From: Stereum hirsutum FP-91666 SS1
Taxonomy: Eukaryota > Basidiomycota > Agaricomycetes > Russulales > Stereaceae
Assembly (NCBI RefSeq): GCF_000264905.1
Contig: NW_006763132.1
Location: 1,093,503 to 1,157,502, forward strand
Reading direction: 5' to 3'
DNA: 64,000 bases
The notes under the pieces are model-generated. The model was not told the DNA's origin. It worked only from the letters and a program-made list of their open reading frames with translations, and did no database searches. Of the stretch, positions 12,980 to 26,108 are shown one piece after another; the stretch's first letter is position 1, and every line of letters starts with the position of its first letter. A program made the position numbers and the translations under genes.

Positions 12980-14944
12980 ACCCCGTTGTCTCATGGTCAC
13001 CAAATCGACTTCTTTCTCATCAAGCCGTGCGATCTTAGGCTGTGGGGAAACCGACAACGATTGAGATGGTGAGTCTTTCCCTCTTCGCATTCGGCGCGAT
13101 GAAAAACCATATCGTTTACACCGGAGCGCCGTCGTACAACCATACGGCGGTGCAAAGACATGTAATTGTCATAGTTACACTGATCGGTTCTTCATTCTGT
13201 GCTTCATACTTTTCTCCAGCTAATCATCCTCTCATTTTAGATGTACCATCGACGACAACAATCGTCAGTGATATATCGTTAGGGAAAAAAAACTTGGTGA
13301 GTTTTTGTATCCTGCTCGCTTCTCTGGTTCTCTTCCTTCAGGATGAATCAAAAGCATTCAAACTAGAGTATATGAGGGCCACTTCGACCTCTTGATTTTA
13401 GCATACCTTTATCCACTGACCCCTCCATTTTGCTCTCTTTATTTCGTGTGTACTTATGCTCATTGACTGCTCTAGATGTCCTGTCTTCCCCATGTCGTTA
13501 CCTCTGCCATGGGCATGCGTGTCTCCAGGTTGTGAGTACTTCTGTCATCATCCACACCCTTTCCATATGATGTTTCAAATGGATTTACCGCCTGACTCCG
13601 CCATACGTGGCGGGGATGTGACGACAAATCCAAGGCTGTTTTTTTAAAACTCTGATCTTCCTTGGTATCATTTTCGTCATTGCCTTTGACTGACATGCAA
13701 TGCTCCAGATGATGGTTTGCCGTGTTCACCACATGTTAAATGATCTCGAGCAAGACTTAGAAGTACTCAGGTGAGCTCTCGCTTTTCACATTGACAACCA
13801 ATCCTTTTCATGATGTTATTATCACGACGGTCTTCGTATCATCACTGCCGAAAGTGCCCGCCACAGCTCAATTTCTCGGGCAACCCCATCTGAACTTCTC
13901 TTTTACTACTATCTCTTTCTGTCGCGTATACAGTAACTGACCTTCTTGGTGTTTCAAGGGCTCTGCGTATCCCGGTTGCATTTCCATCCAATCGCTCAGT
14001 CCTCGATACCAGCGATACTTGGCTTTGGTCCGACCTCCCCTCAAGCGTGCTGGAGTTGTGTATGCCATGTCCTCGTCGTCCACGATAGATAGAGAGTGAG
14101 GTTACATGTTCAAGTGCAAGACGTCTGAGCTTGTATATAATCATACCTGTGAGTACCTTCAGCTTATGTGGGCGTCGTCGTCTCTCCAACTCTTCGCGTG
14201 ATGAAATACAGAAAAAAATATCAACTAGAAGCTGTTGCTTAGCTTCGGCTTTGATTATATATTCCTGCTTTCCTGACTTCTTGCTCGCTCTTCAATTATA
14301 TTGATGGAGCTCATTGCGCAGTGAGATATTTGCTGACAAGTGGTGTTTTTAGGCCATCCGAATTACTCGTCGTTCTATAGGATAGAGGTCGTCTTGTTGA
14401 GCAAGGGCGATGGTGGTTGTTCTCGTTTGTTGGTAGTTCGATCCTTGATCCTTGTATATATTGTATGTACCTTTGCCAATATAATATCTTCAACACATAC
14501 TATCAACCATGCGCCTCGTGCGATTGAGCTTATGGGCCAGGGGCAGTTACGGGACGGTCGTAGATGCAAGCATCGTCGCACTGTCGTGCTGACAAGCTTG
14601 ACCGTTGACCTTGGTATATCTCCTTCGAACCTTTGTATCACTGTCAATCTCCCATCAGTAACACTGGTTCGTCTGGCTCAGGGCAGGAATGCGCCTTCAA
14701 TATCCGCTTCTGCCGTTCCGCGATACTTTTCTGTGAGGGCCTGTTTTCGTGTGGACAAGCATTGGATACGCTAGAATATCAGAAAGCCAAGGAGTTGTTG
14801 ATGCCCCCTCCTGTGCGCTCTAGCTTCAGCAATACGACGCTGGTGAGAGATGGAAGGTTGGAACCGCGATTGTTCATCGTAGACCGCCCGAGCGCGCAAC
14901 CCTGGACCACGGGTGCGCAAATCGCATTCCTACCGCGGACTTGA
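12980..14944 (+). CDS. Possible multi-exon gene, unrecognised
   Basis: Several short open pieces bounded by plausible splice sites suggest a gene, but I could not build one complete model. Pieces include one around 13042-13395 that stays open across candidate introns (VPSTTTIVSDISLGKKNL, DESKAFKLEYMRATSTS), an exon beginning at 13709, and a terminal stretch near 14690-14944 with EYQKAKELLMPPPVRSSF ending FLPRT. Joining an upstream piece (RRTVVLTSLTVDL) to GQECAFNIRFCRSA keeps phase. No family is recognised. It may be a real gene, two small genes, or a degraded one. Coordinates are approximate. Confidence 0.3.
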
Positions 14945-16845
14945 CGGTGTACATTCATATATGTGAACGGGTCTGCGCATGCGGCCGCAGGGTACCGAGG
15001 TGCGGCAGGCTATTACGGTCGTTCTTGAGCGGCGTACCCACACCGCCCAAACAGTTGTTCCACTTTGGTTGGCGGATATACATTTTCTACGAAGCGGCTC
15101 GCTTGCCATGGAACTGCATGCAAGAGAAGATGGTCTTCGCTGCATGCATGCATGCATGAACCTGGACGCGGTGTCCTAGCCAATAGCAACGCCTTACAAC
15201 CGAGATTGTAGGCCGCTGAACGGCTCTAACTTATGAGACATCAGAGCTCCGAAGGGAATGGCGGAAAGCCAGAAGAAGCAGGTCTTAGAAGCACTGTGTC
15301 AACGGCAGCCTGTGCACAGATGACTGGAAGGGCGGGATGCAGGCCAGATGCCGTTGCATGAATGTCATAGTCCACATCCGGAGACCTTACATCTTGCTTT
15401 CACCACTTGTTCCCCACAGGATGCTTCTCGAATCTCACAATGCCCACCACTCAGCCTCTCAGAGCGATCTGATGCTATTTACTTCATTGTCCTTATGGAG
15501 GCTGCGTGAAAAGTGGTGTCAGAATACAGATCATCACACACAGCCTAGAGGCACTTTGTTGTACTCACATAGTGAGCGGACCGGACATGCCATTCTTCAG
15601 TTTGCGATCATCGTGATGATGCCAGAAACCTTGGGTGGAGCCCTATCTCACTAACACCTATCACCGCTCGTGCTCTCTCTGAAACAAGTCGCTGTCGTTT
15701 CACAGGCCCCATCATGATATACAAACGCCGACGGGCGCCTGGCCATAATTACTCTTTGAAGTCTACAGTGACATGATGTCCAACAGAAACGTAACACTCC
15801 ATGACCGTGTCAATCAGAAAGCAGGGGCCTGATGCTGAGATGCCGACTTCTGCCCCTATACTTGGAATACAACGCAACAAGCGGAGCCCGAGGTGCCAGT
15901 GTCATCGTTTGGATTAACTCCATGGACAGTAGCTCACGCCATAAATCTGCCCCAGTGAACAGTTGAGATGATATACCGTGTTCGGATGCTCCGGATGTTG
16001 ATCCTAGCAAGGATACAGACGGCAGGAAGATACTGAATGGACCGTGTCCGACTCGGAATCGCACAGTAACGATGTTTTGATGCGGCCTTTCTCCTGAGAT
16101 CTCCTGGTTCGCTTTGAATGCATAAATGATGAGGTTGAAGCACGCATCGCCATAAGCTAATGCAACTATAGCTAACATCCACCCCTTGATTCCCGGCTGT
16201 CAGTTGTCTATATGCTTCCATGAAGGCACTAGGTAAATACTTACGGTTCTCTCGGTCTATCGGAATTGCATGCTTGCAAGGAAAACTCCGTCGTGGGATG
16301 CGCATCACTGATACTCCCGCTGTAACTAATAGGAATTCCTCGAGCTCACCGAATCTGACAGTGGTGAATTGTTCAAAGTTGTGCTTACTATAAGGAAAGC
16401 ATCGGTGCCAGGGGGCGAGGGTTCCCGGGCGACTCTACGTTTAGTTGTCTCATGCGAACTGTAGCTCCGGTGAATCACTGATTTACACCAATGTTTGAAC
16501 GGGGATCGACAATACCTACGCCACAATCGCGCCACTCATGAGATGTGCGAAGGAATGAGCCAAGCTCCTGGGTCGCTCGACTTGAATCATTCAGGCCCCG
16601 CCGACGCCAATTACGCGGCTGTTTGCGCGAGTGGCTCAAGTACAAACTTCTTGAGCTCTCACAAAGGTTGACGCTGTCGCGGTGAGCATGGTTTTTTTAA
16701 TTCGCTGCGATCTCATTCGTACATTTCTATCAAATTTACTCTACCCATTCTTATCGTGAGCGCGGCTGACTCCGAACACCTTCCCCCGTCTAAAGATTTT
16801 GTCTGACTGCTGCCAGTGGCAGTGAGCCGCAGAGGGTGACCCACC
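14945..16845. other. No supported gene
   Basis: About 1.9 kb with no convincing model. On the minus strand, an open stretch near 16178-15810 begins with a hydrophobic segment (MLAIVALAYGDACFNLIIYAF) but has no clear partners. A short alternating TGCA run at 15141-15158 is simple sequence. Confidence 0.4.
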
Positions 16846-17674
16846 ATGTTTCCACGTGGGATCTCGACAGCAGCGCCTAGCTTTGGCTTTGCTCGCCCAC
16901 TTATAACATATTCTGAGCGTGCTCGGTCGGTGGCGTCAAACGGCATTGTTGTCATTCGCCGCGGTATTCGGAGCAGCAGCGAGGGACTCCCAGTTCCGCC
17001 CCCTCTACAGAGCTTGGTAACCTCTCAAGAGACGCAAGCTGCCCGTGGCTGGCTCGAAAAGTTCAAGGGTATTACCATCCCAAAAGACGTAGTTGAGGTC
17101 ACCTTTTCGCGGAGTTCTGGGCCAGGTGGGCAGGTTCGTGTTTTCATTTACATAGCAATTGTGATCGCAGACATGAATGTGATGACGTTTTCCTCCGAAG
17201 AACGTCAACAAGGTGAATACAAAAGCAACACTGCGATGCCCTTTGGATGCCTTATGGATTCCTCCGTGGGCAAAGGACGGCCTTCGTAGATCCGTACGTC
17301 CCAGCCTGTTGCGTGTGTTCCGCGTTACCTACCTGATGATGTGTCTTCAATACAGCCACATTTCGTCTCGTCCTCACATTCGCTTTTAATAACATCCACC
17401 ACCACCCGTTCTCAGTCGCAGAATGTAGATGATTGCTTACTGAAGGTAGAGATCTTGGCCTTCGGATGTAGTCAGCGTGCTAAAATGACCACCATCGCCA
17501 CAGCTTCATAATCTGATCGTGTCTATGGCCGCCTCATCTATTCAGAACGAGCCTACCGAGCAGCAGAAGGACCGCGTGCGAGGGCTTGAACGAGCGGATA
17601 AAGCCAGGCGTCGTGCAGACAAGGACAAGAGGAGCCAGGTCAAACGAAATCGCTCCGGCCGCGACTGGGATTAA
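16846..17674 (+). CDS. Mitochondrial GGQ-domain peptidyl-tRNA hydrolase, ICT1/mL62-like
   Basis: Class I release-factor-like protein with the GGQ loop that hydrolyses peptidyl-tRNA, related to ICT1/MRPL58. Four exons (16846-17133, 17201-17293, 17356-17445, 17504-17674) join in phase to about 213 residues. Residues 1-45 are a basic presequence-like segment. The catalytic block SRSSGPGGQ ends exon 1 and joins NVNKVNTKATLRC, the usual order in the family. The C-terminus is a basic helix (RGLERADKARRRADKDKRSQ) as in ICT1-type proteins, used to bind stalled ribosomes. There is no codon-recognition domain. The expected role is rescue of stalled mitochondrial ribosomes or a structural part of the mitoribosome. 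Confidence 0.92.
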
Positions 17675-19109
17675 GATGCATGGTACCCCCATCCCGTCAG
17701 ACTTTCGCCTGAATGGTCTTCTTTGACACAATGTCTCTCGACGATCCTTTTCGCTTGAATATTCGTCGACCCTGTCTTCTGCCCATTTCGCCATATGACG
17801 AGAATAATCTACCCAGGTGTCTAGACCGTCTACTCTGTAGGTGTCAGAATCCTACGCCACCTATATTATGCACTGGAAATGGAGTACCGATTTTCAACGG
17901 TCGGTAGTCAGAGAGACTTGGACTCGCCCAGGTTCTCGTTACTTCATACTTGATAGTAAATATATATCACAATTTTGATTTGTGCCCTGTCTGACCTTTG
18001 CAGGACTCTTCGCCATAATTTGTTATAGGCTCGGGTTGAGTTCCTGCCCTTGTCCCAATGATGCATCTTTGATACACGAGGATACTCGTGTACGTTCACA
18101 ACGTTGTTGGATGTGTACAGGGCTCAGCTACTTTGGCTGTACCTTGCCCTACTCTGTCCTAGTCTGTAATCTGGAGGGAATTCAAGTTTTGACATCCTCT
18201 TTGAAGCCCGCCGGTCGCACACGAGGAGAGTAAGTCGCCGTGTTTCCAGAGGCGCTAGATGGAGTCCACAAATTCCTATATTTCTTCGAGTTGATGACGC
18301 CGAGGCGTTGGTAGAACGGAATAAGTTCGTTCGTAGTCAAGAATCACCACATCAGTGATTTGCTCTCTCAGCGTGCTTCCGACGAAGGACACCCTTTTAG
18401 CCTTTCTGTTTTGGCGTGGGGAACTACCGGGAACCACGTACGGCAGAGCATGTGAAGGTGATGTCTGCTGTCCCTTGCGGCTTCTCTGGCCTGGAAAACG
18501 TCAGGTCAGACGTGTTGCTCGAAAGCCTTCTGGTAAGCTTTATCACACGAGAGAAGTAGAAAATAATATAGTAATGATGTGGTGCATGCGCTCTGGCGCG
18601 TGTCGAAGTGGGGCAACGATGGATATTGTGAACAACAGATACGAGATCCTCATATGTATCATAAAAGCATGTTGGACGTCGTGAGGTATCAACAACTGGA
18701 GCATACAAACCAACGTATCAGTACAAGTAGCAAAACAGACTGTCCCAAAGTAGGGAAGATAAAGCAGGACAAGGGTATATAGAGTAAAACAATCACGAGT
18801 CATGATGCTAAGTTACTCGTGAGACATCTACACGGGCGTATAAAATCGGCAAAACAAAGATAGCAAGGTCCCAATGAGAGCGAATACACAAGATTGGAAG
18901 GTAGAAATGGAACACCAGCGCATCACGAGTAGTGTGAACATGCTGAAAGTCGTCCGCGGACATCAAAGAATAATAGGTGTCATAGGCCCCAGATGCAATC
19001 GAGCCGAAGGCTCAGCGTCTCAAGCAGAAACGGTACGCCGTGTAATCATGATCATGAGCTTGGAGTCTTGCTCTCGCCTCCTCAGAGAGGCACGGTGACA
19101 CGAAACCGC
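17675..19109. other. No gene seen
   Basis: Downstream of the GGQ protein I find only short unrelated open frames. A gene of many tiny exons cannot be excluded. Confidence 0.45.
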
Positions 19110-20793
19110 CTACGCTGTTATTTTTGGGGAACCATCAGCCGAGCCGTGATTGGAGCGCTTGCGCGGGGGCAGTCCGGAAACACTCTGGTCCTGATGTAAA
19201 GTTGTTAGAACTGTGCATAGCAACATGTAAGCGAGCAGGTAGAACACACGAACCTCATCGTCCCAGTGGCGAGCATGTTTGCGTTCAGGCGGAGAATTAT
19301 GTGTTGCCACTCGTTCTGGCACACGAGGACTCGAATTCGTGCTCTGTGGAGAGGTGGTGCGAGAAGCCGATTCAGCGTGTTCATATCGTTCGGTATCCCA
19401 CGCGTATGCGGGGCGCATGGGCGCGCTGTGGTCCGCGGTGCGAGGGCGCCCAGCACTATTGACGTGATGGGGTCTTGGGAGGTACTGAGAGTAACGTGGC
19501 AGTTCGCTGTCTGATGAGAAAGATTCCTTGCGCGGGTAGGGATCTGTAAATGAGTATGAGCTGTCAATTGATAATGCTTGAGATGGGAGCCTTTGACGAG
19601 CGTACCAAATTGTGGTTTTTGCCGTAGGATGACGGTGACAAGTCCGTCACGGCGGTCCTCTTCTGCTGCTACTGCCTGCCATGCTCTACGTTCTGCTTCT
19701 ATGGAGGCGGTATAGACTGCGAATGCATCCTGCGTATCCTTTTGTGCCTGTCGTAATGTAGTCCTTGCATGTTGAAGGAGGCGTCCTGTTACAAGGTGAG
19801 ACAATACTCAAGAGACAAGAGACAAAACGGCTGACTGGATGTATCGAGCTCCTCCTCGTAGGTGCTCACTATACGCGGACTAACCGCTTTGACATGATTG
19901 GCGTAGGCCACCGCTTGGACAGGATGCTGAGTATAATGAGGAGCAGAGGTTTCTACAGCGTCTCATCAGTTTGTAAACAACGAGGGATAGTATATTGACG
20001 CACCGTTAGAGATATACGGCGGGTTGGTATCATCCCAGCCTCCATCAGATCCATTTGTCATGGAGTCATCGGAAGGCTCAGGTGTTTCCGAGTCCGGCAA
20101 AGAATGGCGAACATGGGGCGCATAGCGTTTGCTCACAGCCGTATGTCGAAGTCGGGGATTATGTGGGATGCCAGCAGCCTGTCGCTCAATAAACTTCCTG
20201 AGGAAGGTGAGCTCGACGTCGTCCGGCATGATATAAGGTGGCCCCTTGATGTCTCCGCGCTGCATCAACAACTCCAAATGGGACATGACTTTGTCCTTCA
20301 ATTGCTGTAGCCATTCGTGCACTGAGATAGCAATGAATAATCAGGGACGAGTTCAGTCGACGCTCAAGATCGAACGCACATTCCATATGGTCCTGTTGAA
20401 CGAAAACGAAAGCAGTTCAGTATCATCGTGACAGTGAGACGTAAGGCTCGCCTACTTGGTCAGCTGTTGCGTCGTAATCCTGCCGTCTGCGAGCCTTGCG
20501 CCAGTATGTTTTTGTCAGCTTGAGCGCATGATTTACTTCATGGTCGAGGCGGCGATACCAGTCGCTCGCCTGTCGGTTGAGCAGAACAGTCAGAACGCCA
20601 GGCTGAACGCGCAATTGTAGCGAGCAGCGTCCTTCATTGTCGGGCGGGCTTAGAACGCCCTTCTGGCCTTGATAGAATGTTTCAGGAGTTGACTCGATGG
20701 CATGGGATACGAAAGTATCTTACCTTGATTCCCACGTGTAGCGCCTCTGGCGACATTGCCAATATCAGGCCAAGGTAGATCGTCTGCCATCAT
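19110..20793 (-). CDS. Hypothetical helical protein with Ser/Pro-rich C-terminus
   Basis: No family recognised. The likely start at 20793 gives MMADDLPWPDIGNVARGA. Exons then encode a helical region (LTVLLNRQASDWYRRLDHEV, LKLTKTYWRKARRR), an EWLQQLKDKVMSHLELLMQR helix, and a segment rich in charged residues (TTLRQAQKDTQDAFAVYTAS) with coiled-coil character. The C-terminal exons read in another frame as TERYEHAESASRTTSPQSTN up to HWDDE, then an intron, then DQSVSGLPPRKRSNHGSADG with a stop at 19110-19112. Two internal junctions (near 20330-20440 and 19550-19610) could not be placed in phase, so the model is partial. Confidence 0.5.
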
Positions 20794-22699
20794 GAGGAAC
20801 GAGGTAATAATATGGTCTGTGAGGACGAGGGTGTGCGGTCAGAACCAAGCGAGAGCGTGAGAAGAGGGATAAAGCAATGGAGAGCTCTATGCAAACAAAG
20901 GAAATGGGGTCGAAGGCGGGTCTACAGCGAAGAATGAATGCTTTATAAAGCGAATTCCAAGCACCGCCAAATAGAACTTCGAAGGCACCATACGCCGCGC
21001 ATCGTGACTGGACCGTTCAGATTGATGGAGATGGGGTCACAGACACCGCATTGAGACATTGACGTACCTGTTCGACGACACATCTGCATCAACGTTGAGA
21101 GACGGTTGTATGATATGGAGGATAGAAGTCGGCCGTGGAAATTCCCTGTAACATGTTCAAGTTGAGGAGATGCGTGATGTTGGGATCAATCTCGACCCGA
21201 TTCCGTTACGGTACCTTTCCCATCGCTCCGGAAATTCGGTAACTTCGCTTTCCCCCGAGCTCGGACGCGGCCCAAACGCCCGGCGGCGACCCAAATCACA
21301 GCGGCCATCCTTTTACCTCGAACAGCGGGCTCTCCTCTTGCTGCCCGTCCACGCCCTCACCTCGCGGTATACCCATGATGGTTCTACATGATCCACACAC
21401 CAACCTTCTTCTTACTTGGCCTGCGGCTCAAAGACCGGCGATCGACCATAATTTCGACGCGCAACGGCCGTAGTCGAATTAACTTCTAAATCGCTTATGT
21501 AGGCCGACACCATGCGCAACGTTTCTTCTCGTTCGACGCACATTCCGTGTCTGATGCATCGATGCTACTGGAGCCGTCGGGTACATTGCTGTTGAGCTGA
21601 CCCCTTTTGAGCTTTCTCGACAGATGACTTTGGCTTCTGAGCTCTCTTTGAAAAGGCTCTCGCTTTGGCATTCCCAACGCTTCAATAACCAATCGGGCCG
21701 CCGCTAGGCCCTCTGACAGGTGACTGTCATGTCCTTACGGATAGCTCTGGACCTCGGACACGCATGGGAACTGAATCTGTACCCTTGCCCCATCTGTGGC
21801 GAAGTTTACCTACAGATTCCCTCGCCGCACAACCACACCCCTTCCTAAGGTTTTCCGTCGTAAGCTGCACAGTCATCTTATCGAATCTACTTGACATCAT
21901 TCTTGAAAAGGTTTTGCTGGTGTAGTCAGGATATTATTTACTATTGCCAAAAGCGTCCAACGCCGATGGTAGGCCAGCATACACATAGCTTGAATTGTGT
22001 CTCTTTGGGCCTGACGAGTATCGATCCTCGTGGACTCCATGCACAGACCTGACTTCGCAGTGCCGCGCTGATTTGTGATACTCAGGTCCATTTTCTGTCG
22101 TTACTTTGCCTTTGCTAGCAATGCCAGTCGACACCGATCAAAATGACCATTCATCCGATGCCAACGGGACAAACTCAATACTTCCTGCCTTTCGCAGATC
22201 ACGTCTCCAACTTATTTAATCGCGCTCTCAGAGTCCTTCTCGGCATTCAGTCTGGTATCTGTGCACGGATAATGTTGTTGATGAATGTGTCCCATAGATG
22301 CAGTATCCATGAACGCAACCATCAAGATGTTTCGTCTGGACATCAAGACGTCTGTTCCCAGAGGGTCGCATTTGTACGTGTGTCACGTCGCCGAGGAACA
22401 GGCCTGGCACAACATCATCGACGTTTTTTGTGGCGTCTCAAAGCCCGTTGTGGTGATGGGAAGATGCATGACCAACTTCTCGTACCAATGTTGAGACTGC
22501 GCCCTGACGTGAGATGAGATTTGGATTTGGAACTGGATCTGTTATCCATCAAGTACTTTCGATGTGCGAATTTACTGAAGCGGCATCACCGTTCACTGGA
22601 AACCTGATACTAGTTCCATTCGTGGAACCTTGAGGTGCACATTTATATTGGTCTTGAAGTCCAGCAGTGAGCCCTAAATGCACCGAGTGATGATCATGA
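20794..22699. other. No supported gene
   Basis: About 1.9 kb. A plus-strand stretch near 22285-22494 (MNATIKMFRLDIKTSVPRGS) is open but has no recognised relatives or neighbouring exons. Confidence 0.4.
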
Positions 22700-24600
22700 T
22701 CATGTATGCCAGTGATAGCGAGAATCATCACGAAGTCCGAACTTGTGGATGAATTACTGCCAACGGTCATTGTTTTGTCAAGGCTGACGCATCATCGGAT
22801 TCCTTTGGCCAGCCGAGAGAAGATTGAGTATTGCTCTAGAGCATGGTATGCAGGAGAGCAATGTACCACCGTGTGCTTTGAGCATTCTTGTCGTCGTGAC
22901 TGAAACAGTGTACGGCATGACTTGAAACCAGCCGTCGAGACCGCATAATCGGGCAGACTTCATCAAAGCGATGGCAGCTGCTTCAGAGGTGTCAGAGCAT
23001 GCATTCACCAGATGCACCTCTGAGATTCTTCAGTGACAATTATGCTGCAGAGATGACAGTCGAGCCCATCGCACGCTGGAATGCAGCACAAGGTTGCTCA
23101 GTGATGTTCTGAAAGATAGAAGCGAAAGTACTGTGTGCTCGAAACTCCCGGGGGAAGTGCCTACTTTGGGTCTCTTGGTTTCCGGTTCCGTACAAGTAGA
23201 GCGGGGAGACGCTCGGGATCCATTCGTACGAGGAGCCGCGGAAGATTAGTACGCAAAGTCTATCGGCACGGTAGAGCACTGATCTGATGGAGTCCTTGCG
23301 GAATCCAGCGCACCAATCAGACTTGCAAGTCTGACCTTGGACCTCAGTAAGTATTCATAGGGACCTAGAAAGGCGCAAACCAAGTAGCTGTGTCTCTTTG
23401 TTGGCATGAAGACACCAGGGCGGGATGAAAGGCATCAGAGCCGGAATCACCGAGGCGTCTACATGTAGGTTGGCAGCTAGGTCGTCGTGAAGTACGGTAG
23501 CCAGAGGCTATGCACCCTTCGCTGCCACTTCAACCGCCGAGGAAATATCAGAGGAATGCCGTCAGGAACGCACGTACCACAAAATAAAAGGCACTGCCAG
23601 GATTGGTCGTTGTTGCGTTGTAGCGGAGGTTGCGGATGGAGACTTGTATGAGGTCACCACGGCCACATGATCATTGTACGAATGTTCCGTACATTTTTAA
23701 GTCCTGCAATATTGTGCAGGATGCTCAGCGGGCGTGATGGATGACTCTCGATCCACTGACACCGGTGTGGTTGACTGGTGCACAAAGTCACGAGTGACCC
23801 CCCAGTGGCATGATAGTACGGGACGTACCACGCATTCCACAATTAAAAGATAACAAATGTCTCATGGTAAGGGAACTTCTACTTCGTACTAGAAAAAGAC
23901 CTTGGCGCTGGGAAAAGGGCATTTTGGTTTGGCGAGCCATAACATTCTTCACAGCCTATCACATCTTCGCGATCCGAGTCGTGAGCCAGGTGATCAGAAG
24001 CTGGCACTCAACCAAGTCGGGGACAGTGATGCTGGGAATACCGCGGTCCAATAAAGCGGGGAACAACTTCGTCGGGTGAACTGTCAGCGATGGCCAGGAC
24101 CTAGTCCCTGAGCATAGACAACAGTTTGTGATACGGAAATTATGCGCTGTAGGAACTGTGCATACGCATACCAAACGCCATGCGACAATGGCAGTGAATG
24201 TGCATGGTTTCCGGAGAGCGTGGAGCATTGCTCGGATGTTCTGACAAGGGCTTCGGCGAGACCAGCATCAAAGATGGCGATGAGAAGTACAGATTCTCAT
24301 CCATCTTATGAAAGAGCAGCATAATGACAGCAATAGCGGGAGAACGTAGGCACGGTACGAACTCAGTTCATGTTGGGTACGACGGAAATAGGGCAATGTG
24401 GGCCCCTCATCATCAAAGAGATGATACCATGCCGAATGTGCATGTGCATGAGTTAAAATGTATTGTTCAGCGCACCGTGCGTGCATAAACAAGGCAACCG
24501 GTCGAGGGTATACAGAACAGACCACTGAGTAGTTGATCCGCATCAAAATACGAACAGGGAGGGTCGCGCATAAGACACGGATGGAATATTCCAGCCTACA
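22700..24600 (-). other. Unresolved region with exon-like pieces
   Basis: Several minus-strand pieces are flanked by plausible splice sites and have protein-like composition: ARCAEQYILTHAHAHSAWYH near 24480, AGLAEALVRTSEQCSTLSGN near 24230, GSLVTLCTSQPHRCQWIE near 23770, SIRNLRYNATTTNPGSAFYF near 23600, and PREFRAHSTFASIFQNI near 23120. I could not join them in one frame and recognise no family. This could be one many-exon gene, several genes, or a decayed one. Confidence 0.3.
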
Positions 24601-24699
24601 GCCTCACCTAAAGAAGCACAATGCACCCAATTGAACGACTGCTTTCCGGCTCTTTCGTTGGCAACTCAACTACACAAGTCAGTCTCACCTCATTTCTCC

Positions 24700-25529
24700 T
24701 CAGCAAGGAATGATAGAAATCCTGGCGCCCCTCTCCAAGATCCGTATTGCTTGCCCAATCTCTACGAACCATGTCCAGCCTTTGTCGTGGGGACTCGTGC
24801 CTTTTCGCCACGGGTACTTCACCTTCTTGTACCATGAAAGAAAAGGCAACGAAAAGACATGAAGATGGAGATGGTTAACGCTGTTGAAAGGCGGGATATG
24901 GAAACCCATCCTACAGTCGTACTATGTCAGAGCGCCCTTTGTGATTGTGAATGCGCGCAAGGACGAAGCACACACCGATGCGTCCCCACAGTGTCTGAGG
25001 CTTCGAGTATGCTTAGAGTTGAGTGTCCTAGCTGTTCCATCTGTCGCACTATAAAACGTATTTTCCTCGATCGACGCCCAAATCAGAGACTTGTTGAATT
25101 ATGACGCACGCATGTCCACGTCCACCTTGGTCAAGATCTTCACCGACTCTGTGCAAGGGAGCGCGTAGTCATGAGCTATACCCCAAGCAGTGCACGAGGT
25201 GACAGGGAGAGGCTGTAGCTTACTGACGTGCCGCTTGGGGACGACGAGAAGATGGAGACGAGCTGATGGATTATGGTCTTTAAACACGACAAACAGGTCG
25301 TCCTGCAGCGGCGGTGATTTGTTCAAGGCGAAGCACAGAGATACTCGATGCAACTCACCTCGGCAACTATGTCGAATCCATTCGCTACTGAGACACTGCA
25401 GAACACGCACGACCTATGCGTGGTGTCTGAAAAACCCTTGATCGGGGCCGACTCCGATTGCTCTTCTTGAACCTCGGTCGAGGAGCGGCCGGACCCGAAT
25501 CCACCACAAAGTCGGGGAAGGTTGACCAT
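24700..25529 (-). CDS. HIT-domain (histidine triad) protein
   Basis: Histidine triad nucleotide hydrolase/transferase-like protein. Start placed at 25529 (MVNLPRLCGGFGSG). Exons join to CVFCSVSVANGFDIVAE, then DDLFVVFKDHNPSARLHLLV, then a short exon with SVKILTKVDVDM, then STLSILEASD, then MGFHIPPFNSVNHLHLHVF. HLHLHVF is the HIT active-site triad, and the upstream C-x-x-C pair (CVFC) is typical of HINT/aprataxin-like members. The C-terminal segment (FLSWYKKVKYPWRKG) is the usual extension of fungal HIT proteins. The stop is at 24700-24702. The join into the fourth exon uses a TAG acceptor chosen to hold phase. Expected substrates are AMP-linked nucleotides; the exact role is unknown. Confidence 0.82.
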
Positions 25530-26108
25530 TTGTGGCAGAGTTCCCGACAAGCAATTGAGAGCGACGAATTCGCCGTAGATGTATGTCCTTGCTTGGAAGG
25601 CTTGAAAACTTACAAGTCGAATCGACGCTGTCAACGACTTCACGGTCCTGGTCGAAGTGTAAAAGCCTAATTCGATGACCCCGGCTTGTTTACGAATGAC
25701 TCCGATTGGCTCCGAACCAATTGCGAGACGCTACCATGAGACTCAGCTGCCGCGGAGATTGAATTTCTCGACCTGTGTCCGTGGGCCAGAATAGGCCACC
25801 GTGGTACTTGTTACATCCGCCTTATATAGCAGTTAGGGAGTGAGTAGTACAACACTTCACACAGATTTGAGGATACCGCTAAAATTTCGGTGTGTGATAA
25901 ATCGAAGATCTCACAGAGCCCATGACTCGTACAAAGTAGTCGCCGACAATTCATTCATTATCAACCTGCGCCACAGAAGGAGACGTCTGTTCAATACATC
26001 TTAGGGCACGAGCGTGGGAGAGGAGATGGTAAAACGAGCAATAAGTCAATAGTTCGCGCTCTCATGTTTTCCATCATGTGATGACCAGGGGGAGACAGGT
26101 GGGGTCAG
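25530..26108. other. Intergenic, no feature
   Basis: Spacer between the HIT gene start and the end of the HeLo-like gene. No gene is visible. A TATATAG string at 25813-25820 is in the wrong position for a strong assignment. Confidence 0.4.

Noticed and set aside
15141..15158. TGCA repeat as a regulatory palindrome
   Set aside because: Short alternating simple sequence with no nearby gene start.
15810..16178. Minus-strand 122-codon frame with a hydrophobic start
   Set aside because: A membrane protein fragment is possible, but no neighbouring exons or family signature support it.
19205..19804. 199-codon minus-strand frame
   Set aside because: Its first half belongs to the 19110-20793 gene, but the second half is out of frame with the exon that splices to the terminal SVSGLPPRKRSNHG exon.
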